The notes beneath the pieces were generated by a model. It was given only the letters and a program-made list of their open reading frames with translations, did not search any database and was not told where the DNA came from. A program made the translations under genes and the position numbers. 64,000 nt of DNA. It comes from Budorcas taxicolor (lineage: Eukaryota; Chordata; Mammalia; Artiodactyla; Bovidae). Of this stretch, positions 12,459-23,962 are shown piece after piece; position 1 is the stretch's first letter, and each line of letters opens with the position of its first letter. The DNA lies in NCBI RefSeq assembly GCF_023091745.1, contig NC_068920.1:117703622-117767621 (forward strand), written 5' to 3'.

Positions 12459-12993
12459 GCTGTTGTTCAGTCTCTAAGTCATGTCTGACTCTAGTGCGAC
12501 ACCGTGAACTGCAGCACACCAAGCTTCTCTAATCTTCACTATCTCCCGGAGTTTGTTCAAACTTGGGTCCATTGAGTCAGTGATGCCATCCAACAATCTC
12601 ATCCTCTGTTGCCCCCTTCTTCTCTTGCCCTCAATCTTTCCCAGCATCAGAGTCTTTTCCGAAGAGCTGGCTCTTTGCATCAGGTGGCCAAAGTACTTTA
12701 GTTTCAGCTTCTGCATCAGTCCTTCCAATGAATATTCAATGTTGATTTCCTTTAGAATTGACTGGTTTGATCTTGCTGTCCAAGGGATTCTCAGGAGTCT
12801 TCTTCAGCATAACAATTTTAAAGCATTGATTCTTTGGTGTTCAGCTTTCTTTAAGGTCCAACTCTCACATTCACACGTGATCATTGGAAAAACCATAGCT
12901 TGATCTGTATGGACCCTTGTCAGCCTAGTGATGCCTCTGCTCTGTAACACGCTGTCTAGGTTTGTCATAGCTTTTCTTAAAAAGAGCAAGTGT
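12459..12993 (-). mobile_element. BovB LINE 3' fragment
   Basis: Antisense. The tail variant TTGCTGTTGTTCAGTC opens the element, and similarity ends abruptly in the region N-terminal to VMYGCES. The minus frame 12728-12474 encodes the last 84 codons in recognisable form (YFGHLMQR, MRLLDGITDSMD). Confidence 0.9.
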
Positions 12994-13070
12994 CTAGTAG
13001 AATCAATATGAACATTAAATGGGGGAAGGAATAAAAGGAGATAAATAAATTTAAATTTATCAAGTACATC

Positions 13071-14843
13071 ATCAGTTAAGTCACTCAATCATGTCCAACT
13101 CTTTGCAACACCATGTACTGCAGCACACCAAGCCTCCTGTCCATCACAAATTCCCAAAGTTTACTCAAACTCATGTCCATTGAGTCGATGATCCCATCCA
13201 ACCATCTCATCCTCTGTCATCCCCTTCTCTTCTTGCCCTCAATCTTTGGCAGCATCAGGGTCTTTTCAAATGAGTCAGTTCTTCACATCAGGCAGCCAAA
13301 ATATTGGAGTTTCAGCTTCAGCATTAGTCCTTCCAATGAATATTCAGGACTGATTTCCTTTAAGATAGAATGGTTAGATCTCCTTGTTGCCCTAGGGACT
13401 GTCAAGAGTCTTCTCCAACACCACAGGTCAAAAGTATCAATTCTTTGAGGCTCAGCTTTCTTTATAGTCCAACTCTCACATCCATACATGACTACTAGAA
13501 TAACCATAGCTTTGACTAGATGGATCTTTGTTGGCAAAGTAATGTCTCAGCTTTTCAACATGCTTGTCCAGGTTGGTCATAATTTTCTTCCAAGTAGCAA
13601 AGGTCCCTTAATTTCATGTCTGCAGCACCATCTGCAGTGATTTTGGTGCCTGAAAAAATGAAGTCTGTCACTGTTTACATTGTTTCCTCATCTATTTGAC
13701 ATGAAGTGATGGGATCAGATGCCATGATCCTAGTTTTCTGAATGTTGAGTTTTAAGCCAAATTTTCACTCTTCTCTTTCACTTTCATCACAAAGCTCTTT
13801 AGTTTTTCACTTTCTGCCATAAATTTTGTGTCATCTGCATATCTGAGGTTCTTGATATTTCTCCCAGCAATCTTGATTCCAGCTTGGGCTTCATCCAGCC
13901 CAGATTTTCTCATAATATAGTCTGGATATAAGTTAAATAAGCAGGGTGAAAATATACAGCCTTGACATACTCCTTTCCTGGTTTGGAACCAGTCTGCAGT
14001 TCCATGTCTGCAGTTCTAACTGTTGCTTCCTGACCTGCATACAGATTTCTCAGGAGGCAGGTCAGGTGGTCTGGTATTCCCATTTCTTGAAGAATTTTCC
14101 ACAGTATTTTGTGATCTACACAGTCAAAGGCTTTGGCATAGTCAATAAAGCAGAAGTCTATGTTTTTCTGGAACTCTCTTGTTTCTTCAATGATCCATCA
14201 GATGTTGGCAGTTTGATCTCTGATCCCTCTGCCTTTTCTAAATCCAGCTTGAACATCTGGAATTTCATAATTCACATTTTGCTGAAGCCTGACTTGGAGA
14301 ATTTTGGGCATTACTTTGCTAGTGTGTGAGATGAGTCCAACTGTGTGGTAGTTTGAGCATTCTCTGGCATTGCCTTTCTTAGGGATTGGAATGAAAAGTG
14401 ACTCTTTCCAGTCCTGTGGCCACTGCTGAGTTTTCCAAATTTGCTGGTATATAGAATGCAGCACTTTCACAACATCATCTTTTAGGATTTGAAATAGCTT
14501 AACTGGAATTCCATCACCTCCACTAGCTTTGTTCATAGTGATGCTTCCTAAGGCCCACTTCACTTTGAATTCCAGAATGTCTGACTCTAGGTTAATGATC
14601 ACACCATTGTGATTATTTGGGTCATGAAGATCTTTATTGTATAGCTCTTGCTGTGTGTGTGCTTGTCACCTCTTTTTAGTATTTCTGCTTCTGTTAAGTC
14701 CATACCATTTCTGTCCTTTTCTCTGTCCATCTTTGCATGAAATGTTCTCTTGGTATCTCTAATTTTCTTGAAGAGAGCTCTATTCTTTCCCATTCTATTG
14801 TTTTCCTCTATGTCTTTGCATTGATCATGGGGGAAGGCTTTCA
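13071..14843 (-). mobile_element. BovB LINE, longer copy including RT core
   Basis: Antisense, about 1.77 kb. It reaches from the 3' end through RT into the linker upstream of RT. Minus frames 14850-14599 and 14602-14198 encode motifs such as NKASGGDGIPVKLFQILKDD and FRKGRGIRDQTANI that belong to the BovB RT. The 13800-13850 region retains a YADD coding sequence. Multiple frameshifts and stops are present. The 5' breakpoint lies at about 14843. Confidence 0.93.
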
Positions 14844-15475
14844 AGTACATAGTATTTAATTATTGTTAGCTAAATACAGTATGAGTTCACATGAATAAAT
14901 TACTGTTTGTTAAAACTGGTGATAAAATTATTTTTCAGGCTAGATATTTTTCTCACATACTCTTTAGAAGGCTAGACAAGCAGCAAACTCTCATTGCACT
15001 AGAGATCAGTTAAGGGGAAGCCTGGTAGAATGGCAGTTGATGCTAGTTTTCTTTTGAACTTTTTATTAATGGGTTTACCATGTTAGAACGTGCTTATTCA
15101 TGTATCTACCTCTGTGTATTTACATCTGACCTTCTCTCCTAATAAAAAGAAAATGTTAGGTAGGCTTCCACCAGTTGTAGAAGGTCACCCCTACTCTGTA
15201 CTGCAGAATCCTGCCCCCAGGCCACAAGTGAAAGGCCTTGTACCAAGGTCATTGTAGTGGAGCCCAGAATCAGCTTCAACTCCAGAACTGCCTGAGTCCC
15301 TCTGTAACCATTGCCAATATCCCCCTCAATCATCACCAGCAGGGTTCTCGATCCCATACGTGGCAAAAATGCCTGTATATGCCTACACTATACTCAATGT
15401 ATAGTGCCCTAACCATCATCTAATGCTACCCTTACATTAAGAACTTTCTTTGTTTAGAGACTATAGACATTGGCT
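14844..15475. other. Unassigned sequence
   Basis: The part from 15165 to 15440 is less AT-rich than its surroundings and looks like old unique or repeat DNA. I could not match it to a family, and no long frame is present. Confidence 0.45.
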
Positions 15476-15605
15476 GCTGCTGCTGCTGCTAAGTCGCCTC
15501 ATGTCCGACTCTGTGCAACCCCAGCGATGGCAGCCCACCAGGCTCCCCTGTCCCTGGGATTCTCCAGGAAAGAGTACTGGAGTGGGGTGCCACTGCCTTC
15601 TCCAA
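15476..15605 (-). mobile_element. Bov-A2 SINE monomer
   Basis: Antisense. A (GCT)n head-side tail is followed by one BovA unit ending CACTGCCTTCTCCA. A 9-bp target-site duplication ACATTGGCT flanks it (15467-15475 and 15606-15614). Confidence 0.92.
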
Positions 15606-15614
15606 ACATTGGCT

Positions 15615-16593
15615 ACCAACCCACAAGAATTTCAACTCTCACTGGCCTGTCAGGAGGTTGGCATATTGTGCCTTGCTCTTTGACCTTAATAAGCTCACTC
15701 CTCTATGTGATGCTCTATGACTGGAAATTCTTTTCCAACCCATGTTCGGACTGCTATGATATGTACCCTAAGTTCCTCTTCCTTTTCCTCATGGAAGGAA
15801 ACCACTTTGTCAGTATCCACTGCCCTCATTCTTACATTGTCATTTTTTTTCTTTTTTTTTTTTTTTAGTTTCTGTGACATCTTTTCTATCTTCATCTATT
15901 AGTTTCTGGGTTATCAAATTTACTTAGTTTTCCCTCTATCTTGCTGGCTGCCCAGTCTCAATATGGAGGTTATTATATATCTGTTAAGTTAGAGTTAAAA
16001 TAGTAATGTCAAGTACTCAGAAAAATTGTACCTGTGCAAAATGGAAAAGTTGTTTAAAGACAACATACAGCATTGCTGTTTGTTAACATATTTAGTCCTC
16101 AGGACATTCCTGTTATTATGCCCAGTTTTCAAGGGAGTAAACTGAAGCCCTGAAATTTTAGTTAATTTGAATAAGGTCATACTATTAGTGAGTAGTAGAA
16201 CTGAAGAAAGAAGAACCTGGTAGTCTGGCTTTAGAGCCTGAGCTTTGTGGAAATATCTAGGTCATAAATTTAGATAGGAGGATTAAATGAGTTAGTACAT
16301 GTAAAACTCCAAGGCAATTTCTATGCACCATTAGTGCTCAAAGCAATTTCTTATTTTGGTTCATAGTGTATATTTTTATGTTTGTGTATATCTATGGTTT
16401 GCTTTCTACATTTTCATATATGAACCATTTTTTCCTTTATTTTATATGTGTATGTATTTATTTTCTTTTAGTGAATTAGGAAATTTACAATCTGTTATTT
16501 ATGCTCACTTATCATTGTAGTCATTTATAAAAGCATATATTTTTCTAGTAATCAACTTTAAGGACACAGCAATGATTACTTAATTCACATATC
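15615..16593. other. Unassigned sequence with a poly(T) tract
   Basis: No family recognised. A T-rich run at 15842-15867 creates spurious Phe-rich frames. Confidence 0.5.
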
Positions 16594-17492
16594 TGATCAC
16601 CCTGCTTATTTAACTTATATGCAGAGTACATCATGAGAAATGCTGGACTGGAAGAAACATAAGCTGGAATCAAGATTGCCAGGAGAAATATCAGTAACTT
16701 CAGATATACAGATGACACCACCCTTATGGCAGAAAGTGAAGAGGAGCTAAAAAGCCTCTTGATGAAAGTCAAAGAGGAGAACGAAAAAGTTGGCTTAAAG
16801 CTCAACATTCAGAAAACAAAGATTATGGCATCCGGTCCCATCACTTCATGGGAAATAGATGGGGAAACAGTGGAAACAGTGTCAGACTTTTTTTGGGGGG
16901 CTCCAAAATCACTGCAAATGGTGATTGCAGCCATGAAATTAAAAGGCATTTACTCTTGGAAGAAAAGTTATGACCAACCTAGATAGTATATTCAAAAGCA
17001 GAGACATTACTTTGCCGACTAAGGTCCATCTAGTCAAGGCTATGGTTTTTCCTGTGGTCATGTATGGATGTGAGAGTTGGACTGTGAAGAAGGCTGAGCG
17101 CCGAAGAATTGATGCTTTTGAACTGTGGTGTTGGAGAAGACTCTTGAGAGTCCCTTGGACTGCAAGGAGATCCAACCAGTCCATTCTGAAGGAGATCAAC
17201 CCTGGCATTTCTTTGGAAGGAATGATGCTAAAGTTGAAGCTCCAGTGCTTTGGCCACCTTATGCGAAGAGTTGACTTATTGGAAAAGACTCTGATGCTGG
17301 GAGGGATTGGGGTCAGGAGGAGAAGGAGACAACAGAGGATGAGATGGCTAGATGGCATCACTGACTCAATGGACGTGAGTCTGAGTGAACTCCGGGAGAT
17401 GGTGATAAACAGGGAGGCCTGGCGTGCTTCGATTCAGGGGGTTGCAAAGAGTCGGATACGACTGAGTGACCAAAATGAACTGAACTGAACTG
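16594..17492 (+). mobile_element. BovB LINE, 3' part with intact 172-codon C-terminus
   Basis: Sense. It starts near CACCCTGCTTATTTAACTT within RT and runs to the ACTGA repeats at about 17483-17492. Frame 16970-17488 is open for 172 codons and reads the whole C-terminal part of the BovB ORF to its natural stop (AFELWCWRRLLRVPW, MRWLDGITDSMDVSL). The upstream RT piece (16726-16986) is in a different frame, and the catalytic motif reads YTDD instead of YADD. Confidence 0.94.
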
Positions 17493-17935
17493 ATCACAAA
17501 TGATATACAGTTTTTCTTACCTCCATTTTATCATGTCTCTTGGATTTCTTGAAATGGCCTCCATCTTTTTTATCTTATGAAGTTTTCTTAAATAACATTC
17601 TTCTAAAAAAGAAAGAAAATGTAAGGAAAATAAAAAGTAAAACTGGCTACAATATTTGAACTGGATATAATAATTTTATATGCACTCAGTTCCTGGAAAT
17701 ATGTGAATGAATGTCAACTACAGAGATCAAGGATGACTTTTCTGGAAGTAGAAGTCACAGTTGACCAAGTATGAGTTAAAAATTGTGTGAATTATTCAGT
17801 TACCTTACAATATAATGTTGTGCAGATATTTAAGAACACCCTATTTTGAGATTTAATAGTAAAAATGATTCTGAACTTAAATGATCTAAACCCTTAATTT
17901 TTTGTGGATTTAAAACTGATCAGGTAATGGAATAG
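17493..17935. other. Unassigned AT-rich sequence
   Basis: No gene or repeat recognised between the BovB and the L1 target-site duplication. Confidence 0.5.
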
Positions 17936-17948
17936 AAATGACCTGTCT

Positions 17949-18448
17949 GAGTAATACTCCATTGTGTATGTATACCACAGCTTTATCAAAAAGAATACAT
18001 TTTAATCAGTTCTAATGAGGTGGATGAAACTGGAGCCGATTATACAGAGTGAAGTAAGCCAGAAAGAAAAACATCAATACAGTATACTAACACATATATA
18101 TGGAATTTAGAAAGATGGTAACGATAACCCTTTTGCTGTATGCAAGACAGCAAAAGAGACGCAGATGTCCAGAACAGACTTTTTGACTCTGTGGGAGAGG
18201 GAGAGGGCAGAATGATTTGGGAGAATGGCATTGAAACATGTATAATATAATATAAGAAACGAATCTCCAGTCTAGGTTCGATGCAGGATACAGGATGCTT
18301 GGGGTTGGTGCACTGGGATAACCCAGAGGGATGGTATGGGAAGGGAGGTGGGAGGGAGGTTCAGGAGTGGGAACTTATGTACACCCATGGCAGATTCATG
18401 TTGATATATGGCAAACCAATGCAGTATTGTAAAATTAAAGAAAAAAAA
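17949..18448 (+). mobile_element. 5'-inverted (twin-primed) L1 insertion
   Basis: A sense L1 3' end runs from about 17985 (end of ORF2) through the 3'UTR to an A10 tail at 18441-18450. Its first 36 bp (17949-17984) are L1 ORF2 sequence in the opposite orientation, containing the complement of the ATGGAGTATTACTC region. A direct repeat AAATGACCTGTCT lies at 17936-17948 and 18449-18461. One target-site duplication around both pieces shows a single insertion with a 5' inversion. Confidence 0.93.
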
Positions 18449-18461
18449 AAATGACCTGTCT

Positions 18462-19434
18462 ACTAAAAGTTTATTCACTATCTTGCTGGAGGAAATTGTT
18501 TTCAATAAAACATTTCTATAATTGCTAAGTTCATTTACAATTTTGAGCAACGTTATTAAATAATAAATTTTACCTGATAGAACAGAAAATTAGACAAAGT
18601 TCACAAAGAGCAGTAACAAAATAGTAATCTTGAGATATATTCAATATATTTATAAAGAAAACAAAGTTACATTGCCTTAAAAAACATAAAAGTATTAATA
18701 GATCCAAAATTCCTAAAACTTTCTTTATTCTTTGATTTAGTGATTTCACTACATTCATTTATTCCAAAGATATATTCAGAAATATACACACACATACACA
18801 GCACACACACACACATATATACTGTATGGGTATATATATTTAAAACATATAATATATATGACTATGATATGTATTACTTTATATATGAAGGGTTTTTTAA
18901 AATTAGTAACAAAACTGAAAACACATTTTCAGTTATGAATAATAAATATAGCTAACCAATAATGTCCAGCCATTAAAAATAATGGTCGACACAGAAAAAA
19001 AAAAACATGTACATGGAAAATGTCTTAATATATTAATAACACCTCTTAAAATTTTATTTATAGCACAGTACATTTTACATATATTATTTCCTTTTAAAAA
19101 ATTCTAAAATGATATATGCAAAATGTTAAAATAATGTGTTCTAGGTATTGATTGTTACTTTAGCTCTTATACTTTCACTTGTGTAATTATTTTTGAGATT
19201 GAACACATTTAACAAAATATTTTTGGAAGTAAAATCCATGTTTAAAAAGCCAACAGATAGGATATTTCTGAATATTTTGTGTTGCATGTGGTATTTAGGG
19301 TACAAAATAAAATATTTTTTCTCTAATTAAAAAAATAGTTGCTTTTTTAAATTGCTTCTTTCTCTTTCCAACAATCTCTGCCCCAACTCAGTTTATTTCT
19401 GTCTAAAATAAAGAAAATATCTGTTTATTGTTTT
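18462..19434. other. Unassigned AT-rich sequence with CA/TA microsatellite
   Basis: AT-rich, with a compound (AC)n/(TA)n tract at about 18786-18860. No gene recognised. Confidence 0.55.
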
Positions 19435-19520
19435 TGGTGTTTTTTTTGCATTTTTTTTAAATTTTTATTTTTATTTTATTTTACTTTACAATACTGTATT
19501 GGTTTTGCCATATTTTAAGG
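19435..19520 (-). mobile_element. L1 tail fragment
   Basis: Antisense. A T-rich tract is followed by TTTACAATACTGTATTGGTT and TTGCCATA, the last few dozen bases of a ruminant L1 3'UTR. It is one of several minimal L1 tails in the window. Confidence 0.75.
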
Positions 19521-19639
19521 TTTTGTAAAGCTTCAAAAAGGTGCCACTTTAGAGCAGTTAGATTACCTGTAAATAATATGTTTTAAACACATGGAAGCTA
19601 TTATTGGCAATAATAGTAATTTCTCATATCTCACTTAAA

Positions 19640-19930
19640 ATGCCAGGTCAAGGCCATTTTCATATGTGTGTTTTGGCAGAGTTAATAGAGAGAACATGAC
19701 TGCTGATTGACCTGAGAGCTAGACCCATGCAACTGGAGGCTTGTTACCCTCTCCCCTGTCCTTGGAATGTCTATCCTACCTATTATTCCCACACTAGCCT
19801 TGAGAAGTGGTATTGAGACAGTGAACTGATTACATGACTGACCTCCATTAAACCCTCTATATAAACTTAAGATTCTGGCAGGTGGGCACAGGTATCTACT
19901 TGTATGTAAGTTTGCCACTTACTAATCTGG
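19640..19930 (+). mobile_element. Possible 5' LTR of the ERV-L provirus
   Basis: The stretch from about 19690 to 19860 resembles 27090-27240 in block order: GAGCTAGACC versus GAGCTGGACC, an AGGCT block, a CTCCCCTGTCC versus CCCCTATCC block, and a TAAACCC/TAAACTCCC end. A TATATAAA-like promoter element sits at 19858-19865. The two copies flank the ERV-L coding remnants, so they are best read as LTRs, although they are strongly diverged and lack clear TG...CA ends. Confidence 0.45.
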
Positions 19931-20099
19931 AGTGACCTATCTTTTGCTTTGACTTCTCCCTGACCTCCATGTTCTGAAGCCATGTGCTTTCACCCAGGGA
20001 ACTCCTGAGATTTCTCACCAGCAGTTGACAGCCCAGCCAGGTGACCAAATAGGTCTTGAGGAAAAGGTAGCCACAGGGGAAATCCATTGGCCATTGACT

Positions 20100-21600
20100 T
20101 CCGGAAGGGATAGCGTGTATGTCAACTGCCGGTAGACTGCCGTGTGAGTACAGGGATGCCTCAAAGAATGCCTGGCCTAAGGATTTGTTTGAGGACTGGC
20201 AGCAGAGAGGAAAATGTAAGGTTGTGGAGTGTGTGGTCCCTACTGTGGGCAGGTTGATGGTCCAGCTAGAGGCAGAAGCTCAGGCTAGAGAAGGACTTAT
20301 GGTATCCACTGCTCTGTTTCCTTTGGGGATTGCAGACAAGATGGGAGGACAGGATAATAAGCTGGAAACCTTAGCCTGAGGTTTTTGCAAAGCCAGGAGG
20401 GTGCACAGGAGGGTGCAGGCTTCGGCAAATAAAGGATTTTATTTTTAATTAATTTGTTTTTTATTGAAGGATAATTGCTTTATAGAATTTTGCTGTTTTC
20501 TGTCAAACTTCAACATGAATCAGCCATAGGTACTTGTGGGAAATCCAGATAAAGACACTAAGAGGTGGAATCTGGAGGAAAGTGAGGAGGGCAAAGAAGA
20601 GGATATGTGATAATTGAAGGTGGAACAAATGAAGTGTCCTTTGCCATCCTAGTACAAAAGAAAGCAAAAGCATAGCCAGCGAGGGAGACCTCAGTTCAGG
20701 AAATGTTCACAGTGAGAACTCCTGGAAGCTTATTGATGTAACTGCCAACTTCCAGCAAAAAGTCACAGGCATGATTAGGACGGCAACGGGATATGGGAAG
20801 TGCTAGCTTTCTCTGATTAGGCAGGAGGCAGAGAATATGAGCGACATCACCACATGCCCTGCTTTTCGGCTACAGTGGTGGACACTGGAGAATTTAAGGT
20901 ATTCCCCCCACTTTGTAGATTGGATTATTCAAGCCTGAATGGGGTTGGCTCAATGAGGAGGCTCTTTCTAAACACCTGCAGCCTTGGAAATCTATAGAGG
21001 AGGCAACATAGTCTCAGGAAATTGGGGATGAATCAGGCCATCTACACACTTGTCTTTGAATATCTTGATTGGGCCACACTGACTGTTAGAATGAAAGTCA
21101 GTATACTTCAGTTTGCCCCCAGCACCTGATGCAGGATGCTGATATCCATGCTGAGCCCAGTCATGGGACAAGACATTTGTGGTGTTGGGCAACCCACTGC
21201 TGATCAGGGGAAACTAACAAGCCCAGGAACAAATTATATACAGCTGGGAAAGACCATAAGCAGAGAGGGAGCTCAAAACCTATGCCAATCCACTGCAAAG
21301 CACCATATGAAAGCAACCCAGAAGCAAATGTGGTTTTAGTTCATTGATCCCAGGATTCCACCTGCAAAATAGCATAGCAACCCAGCACTGTGTTGGTGTG
21401 CCTGTAGAAAACTTTAAACTGGAATGGCAGTTCAGGCCTGCCTCCTGTCCCTACCATTCCTGATGTCTCACCTGCTCCAGTAGGTGAGGCCTCAAGGATA
21501 CAGTCTTACTCTAGTTGAGTTTTTCCTATGCCCCTGGTATAGAATTCTTGTCAAAATCAGCTCCAGTGGATGGCCTTTGGAGGCACTGAGCTTGCTATTC
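20100..21600 (+). pseudogene. ERV-L 5' internal region (possible gag remnant)
   Basis: This part sits between the LTR-like segment and the protease. Its GC content is higher than the flanks. An open frame at 20119-20379 (86 codons) has protein-like composition, but I could not align it confidently to a retroviral Gag from memory. It is interrupted by a short antisense L1 tail at 20436-20536. The assignment to gag rests on position only. Confidence 0.4.
20436..20536 (-). mobile_element. L1 tail fragment inside ERV-L
   Basis: An antisense T-rich stretch followed by TTATTGAAGGATAATTGCTT and CAACATGAATCAGCCATAGG, an older L1 3' end. Confidence 0.75.
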
Positions 21601-21937
21601 ACTGGTCCCCAAGAAAAAAATAAAAGCTCACAGCTCTGATGCTTACTGGAGCTGAATGTACTCTAATGCACGGTCACCCTCAGGATTTTTCTGTCCCACT
21701 CAGTGCTATGGATGAGTATAGAGGGCAGATGGTTAGTCAGGAAAGTGACTCTGCAAATTAGGCATTTTCCTGCACAACAACATGATGTTTCTGTCTTACC
21801 AATACCAGAGAACATGTTGGGCATTGATATCCTACAAGGTCACAGTCTACAAATTTCTAGATATGAATTCTGCCTTCACGTTAGAATAACCAAAGTGCTA
21901 AGTAGAATCACCAGGTGAGAACCAGTAAGTCTACCGC
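21601..21937 (+). pseudogene. ERV-L protease remnant
   Basis: Bases 21645-21656 encode T-G-A-E, the heart of the aspartic-protease active-site motif, followed by CTLMHG. The residue before the threonine is leucine (codon CTT at 21642-21644) where the catalytic aspartate is expected, so the enzyme is inactive. About 50 codons downstream, in a shifted frame (21703-21918), the motif MLGIDILQGHSLQ matches the C-terminal protease/RT junction of ERV-L-type elements. At least one stop and a frameshift separate the two. A Bov-tA follows at 21938. Confidence 0.78.
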
Positions 21938-22083
21938 TCCTCCCCTCTGGATTCTCCAGTCAAGAGTACTGGAGTGGGTTGCCATTTCCTTCTCCAGGGG
22001 ACCTTCCCAACCCAGGGATTGAACCCAGGTCTTCCCCATTCCAGGCAGACCCTTTAACCTCTGAGCCACCACCAGGGAAGCCC
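21938..22083 (-). mobile_element. Bov-tA SINE, truncated
   Basis: Antisense. The tRNA-derived head is complete at the right (ending in the complement of GGGCTTCCCTGG) and the BovB-derived body is shortened at the left. It separates the protease from the RT of the ERV-L. Confidence 0.9.
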
Positions 22084-22790
22084 TGGTCTCAAAAGAGTAG
22101 TAACTGTCAAACAATATAAATTGCCTGTTGAGCATAAGGAGGAAGGAGAAACTATATAAGAACTATGCTTCATAGGTGTGGTACGCATTATCCTTAGTGC
22201 TTCAAACAGGCGGTATAACAGGTAAAAAAAGCCAGAAGACTCATGGAGGAGGACCATGGACTACTAAGAAATAAGCAAGCTAGTGCCGCCTCATCCCCAT
22301 CCTGTGCCCAACTTTATTGCCATCTTAACTGACTTAGCAAGTGCTTTTTCAGTATACCCCAGTTGCTGAGTCCCAAGATCAAATTGCCTTCACCTAGGAG
22401 GACAACAATGAGCCATTTAAGCACTTTCCCGTGGCTACCTGCACAGACCCACAACATATCATGGGATAGTAGCCCAAGACCTGTCCTTATTACCATTTCT
22501 CACCAGTAAAAATGAGGCCATCACATTGATGATATGTTAAAGTGTGAAGACTTGCCTCTGATGCAGGACACTCAGCAGACTTTCCTGGAATAATTCTGCA
22601 GAAGAGGATATGTAGTGAACTCAAATAAAACAATTTATTTAATTCTAAGGCACAATTGTAAAGTCTCTGAGAGTCATATGGCTGGGTTAGACACATATTG
22701 TCCCGGAAACTGTAACTGATAAGGTGATGCAAACCTGTCTACCAGCTAAGAATATAAAGGAGACCTGAGTCTCTAGGGGAATTGGGGAGC
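22084..22790 (+). pseudogene. ERV-L reverse transcriptase remnant
   Basis: Conceptual translation with frame changes gives ERV-L RT landmarks in order: QYKLPVEHKEEGETI, a DSWRRTMDY block, a DLASAF block (22328-22345), AESQDQIAFT (about 22362-22391), and HHIDDM (22512-22530), equivalent to the YxDD catalytic box. At least six stops or frameshifts occur. Family placement (ERV-L, class III) is from recalled HERV-L/MERV-L Pol and is supported by the whole run of motifs rather than one site. Confidence 0.8.
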
Positions 22791-23165
22791 TTTAGAAGAC
22801 TTTTATTCTCCTCCTGGCACAGTAGGGAGGACATCCTTTTTACTACAACAAAGAAAAGGCAATTGTGGAAGTGGGGATCAGAGTAACAAGGTGCCTTTAA
22901 GAAGGAAAAAAAAATACTAGTGAAGCAGATTAAAGCTCTGAGTATCTCCCATTTGAGTTAACTGTATCCATGACTCCTCGATATATGGAGTGAGCACTGT
23001 GGCAGAGATAACAGAAAGATATAGTATCTCACATGCTTTGATCTGAAAGAGAACAAAAACCTAATATACCTCCCCAAAGTGGCAGCTACTAGCAGTATAC
23101 ACAGCAATTCTCCAAGTAGGGCATCTCACAAAGAAACAGCATGTTATGTTAAGAACTTCCTATTC

Positions 23166-23187
23166 AAAAAAAAAAAAAAAAGAAAAA
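23166..23187 (+). mobile_element. Poly(A)-only retroinsertion with 15-bp TSD
   Basis: A tract of A with a single G is flanked by a perfect direct repeat AAGAACTTCCTATTC (23151-23165 and 23188-23202). The flanks are ERV-L pol sequence. The simplest reading is target-primed reverse transcription that copied only the poly(A) tail of an RNA. Confidence 0.88.
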
Positions 23188-23448
23188 AAGAACTTCCTAT
23201 TCTATGAAGGTGTGGTTTAAGGTTATGATCCATTGGCCCACCTCTGCCATGACTTAAATTTTCACTTTGACTAACCGGCACACCTACTTGTAGCAGAGGA
23301 GCACCTTTCTGCCAATCCACTGTCTCTAGAAATGCGGGTGCTACTAGACTTTGTATAGTATGTATCCTCCAAATGCCCCACTCCCATTCCTGTGGTGCTT
23401 CCAAATAGCTTATAGAGAGGAAATGGAGGACATGCTCCCTGGTGGTCT

Positions 23449-23733
23449 GCTGCTGCTGCTGCTGCTGCTACTAAGTCGCTTCAGTCATGTCCGACTCTGT
23501 GCGACCCCATAGATGGCAGCCCACCAGGTTCCTCCATCCCTGGGATTCTCCAGGCAAGAACACTGGAGTGGGTTGCCATTTCCTTCTCCAGTGCATGAAA
23601 GTGAACAGTGAAAGTGAAGTCGCTCAGTCATTTCTGACTCTTCGAGACCCCATGGTCTCTAGCCTACCAGGCTCCTCCCTCCCTGGGATTCTCTACGCAA
23701 GAGTACTGGAGTGGGGTGCCATTGCCTTCTCCA
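23449..23733 (-). mobile_element. Bov-A2 SINE dimer
   Basis: An antisense dimer: (GCT)n end, BovA unit, a GTGAAAGTGAAG linker at about 23598-23620, then a second BovA unit ending CCTTCTCC. A perfect 12-bp target-site duplication CCCTGGTGGTCT (23437-23448 and 23734-23745) flanks it. The target is the first bases of a tRNA-Glu-like sequence. Confidence 0.96.
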
Positions 23734-23802
23734 CCCTGGTGGTCTAGTGGTTAGGATTAGGCACTGTCACCACTGAAGCCTGATATACTGATAAGTCAGG
23801 TT
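23734..23802 (+). pseudogene. tRNA-Glu-like pseudogene or tRNA-derived repeat
   Basis: The sequence starts CCCTGGTGGTCTAGTGGTTA and continues GGATTAGGCACTGTCACCAC, which matches the acceptor, D arm and anticodon region of mammalian tRNA-Glu. The anticodon position reads GTC rather than CTC or TTC. The T arm is degraded (AAGCCTGATATACTGATAAG). The original 5' end is also present at 23437-23448, duplicated by the Bov-A2 insertion. It sits inside ERV-L pol, so it must have been inserted later. Confidence 0.72.
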
Positions 23803-23962
23803 GGGTCAACCCATCCCTATGGACTGCAGTTATTAATCAGCTCAACACTGACACCATCTGGATGAAAATAGGAACAAATCGTAGTAGCCAGTAGGTTTGG
23901 CTGGTGATCACTCAAGAGAGCTGGATCTTAAAGATACTGTGTTTCCCTGAAAAAGCCTGCAT

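Noticed and set aside
15841..15902. Phe-rich hydrophobic peptide or signal sequence
   Set aside because: It is produced by a poly(T) tract.
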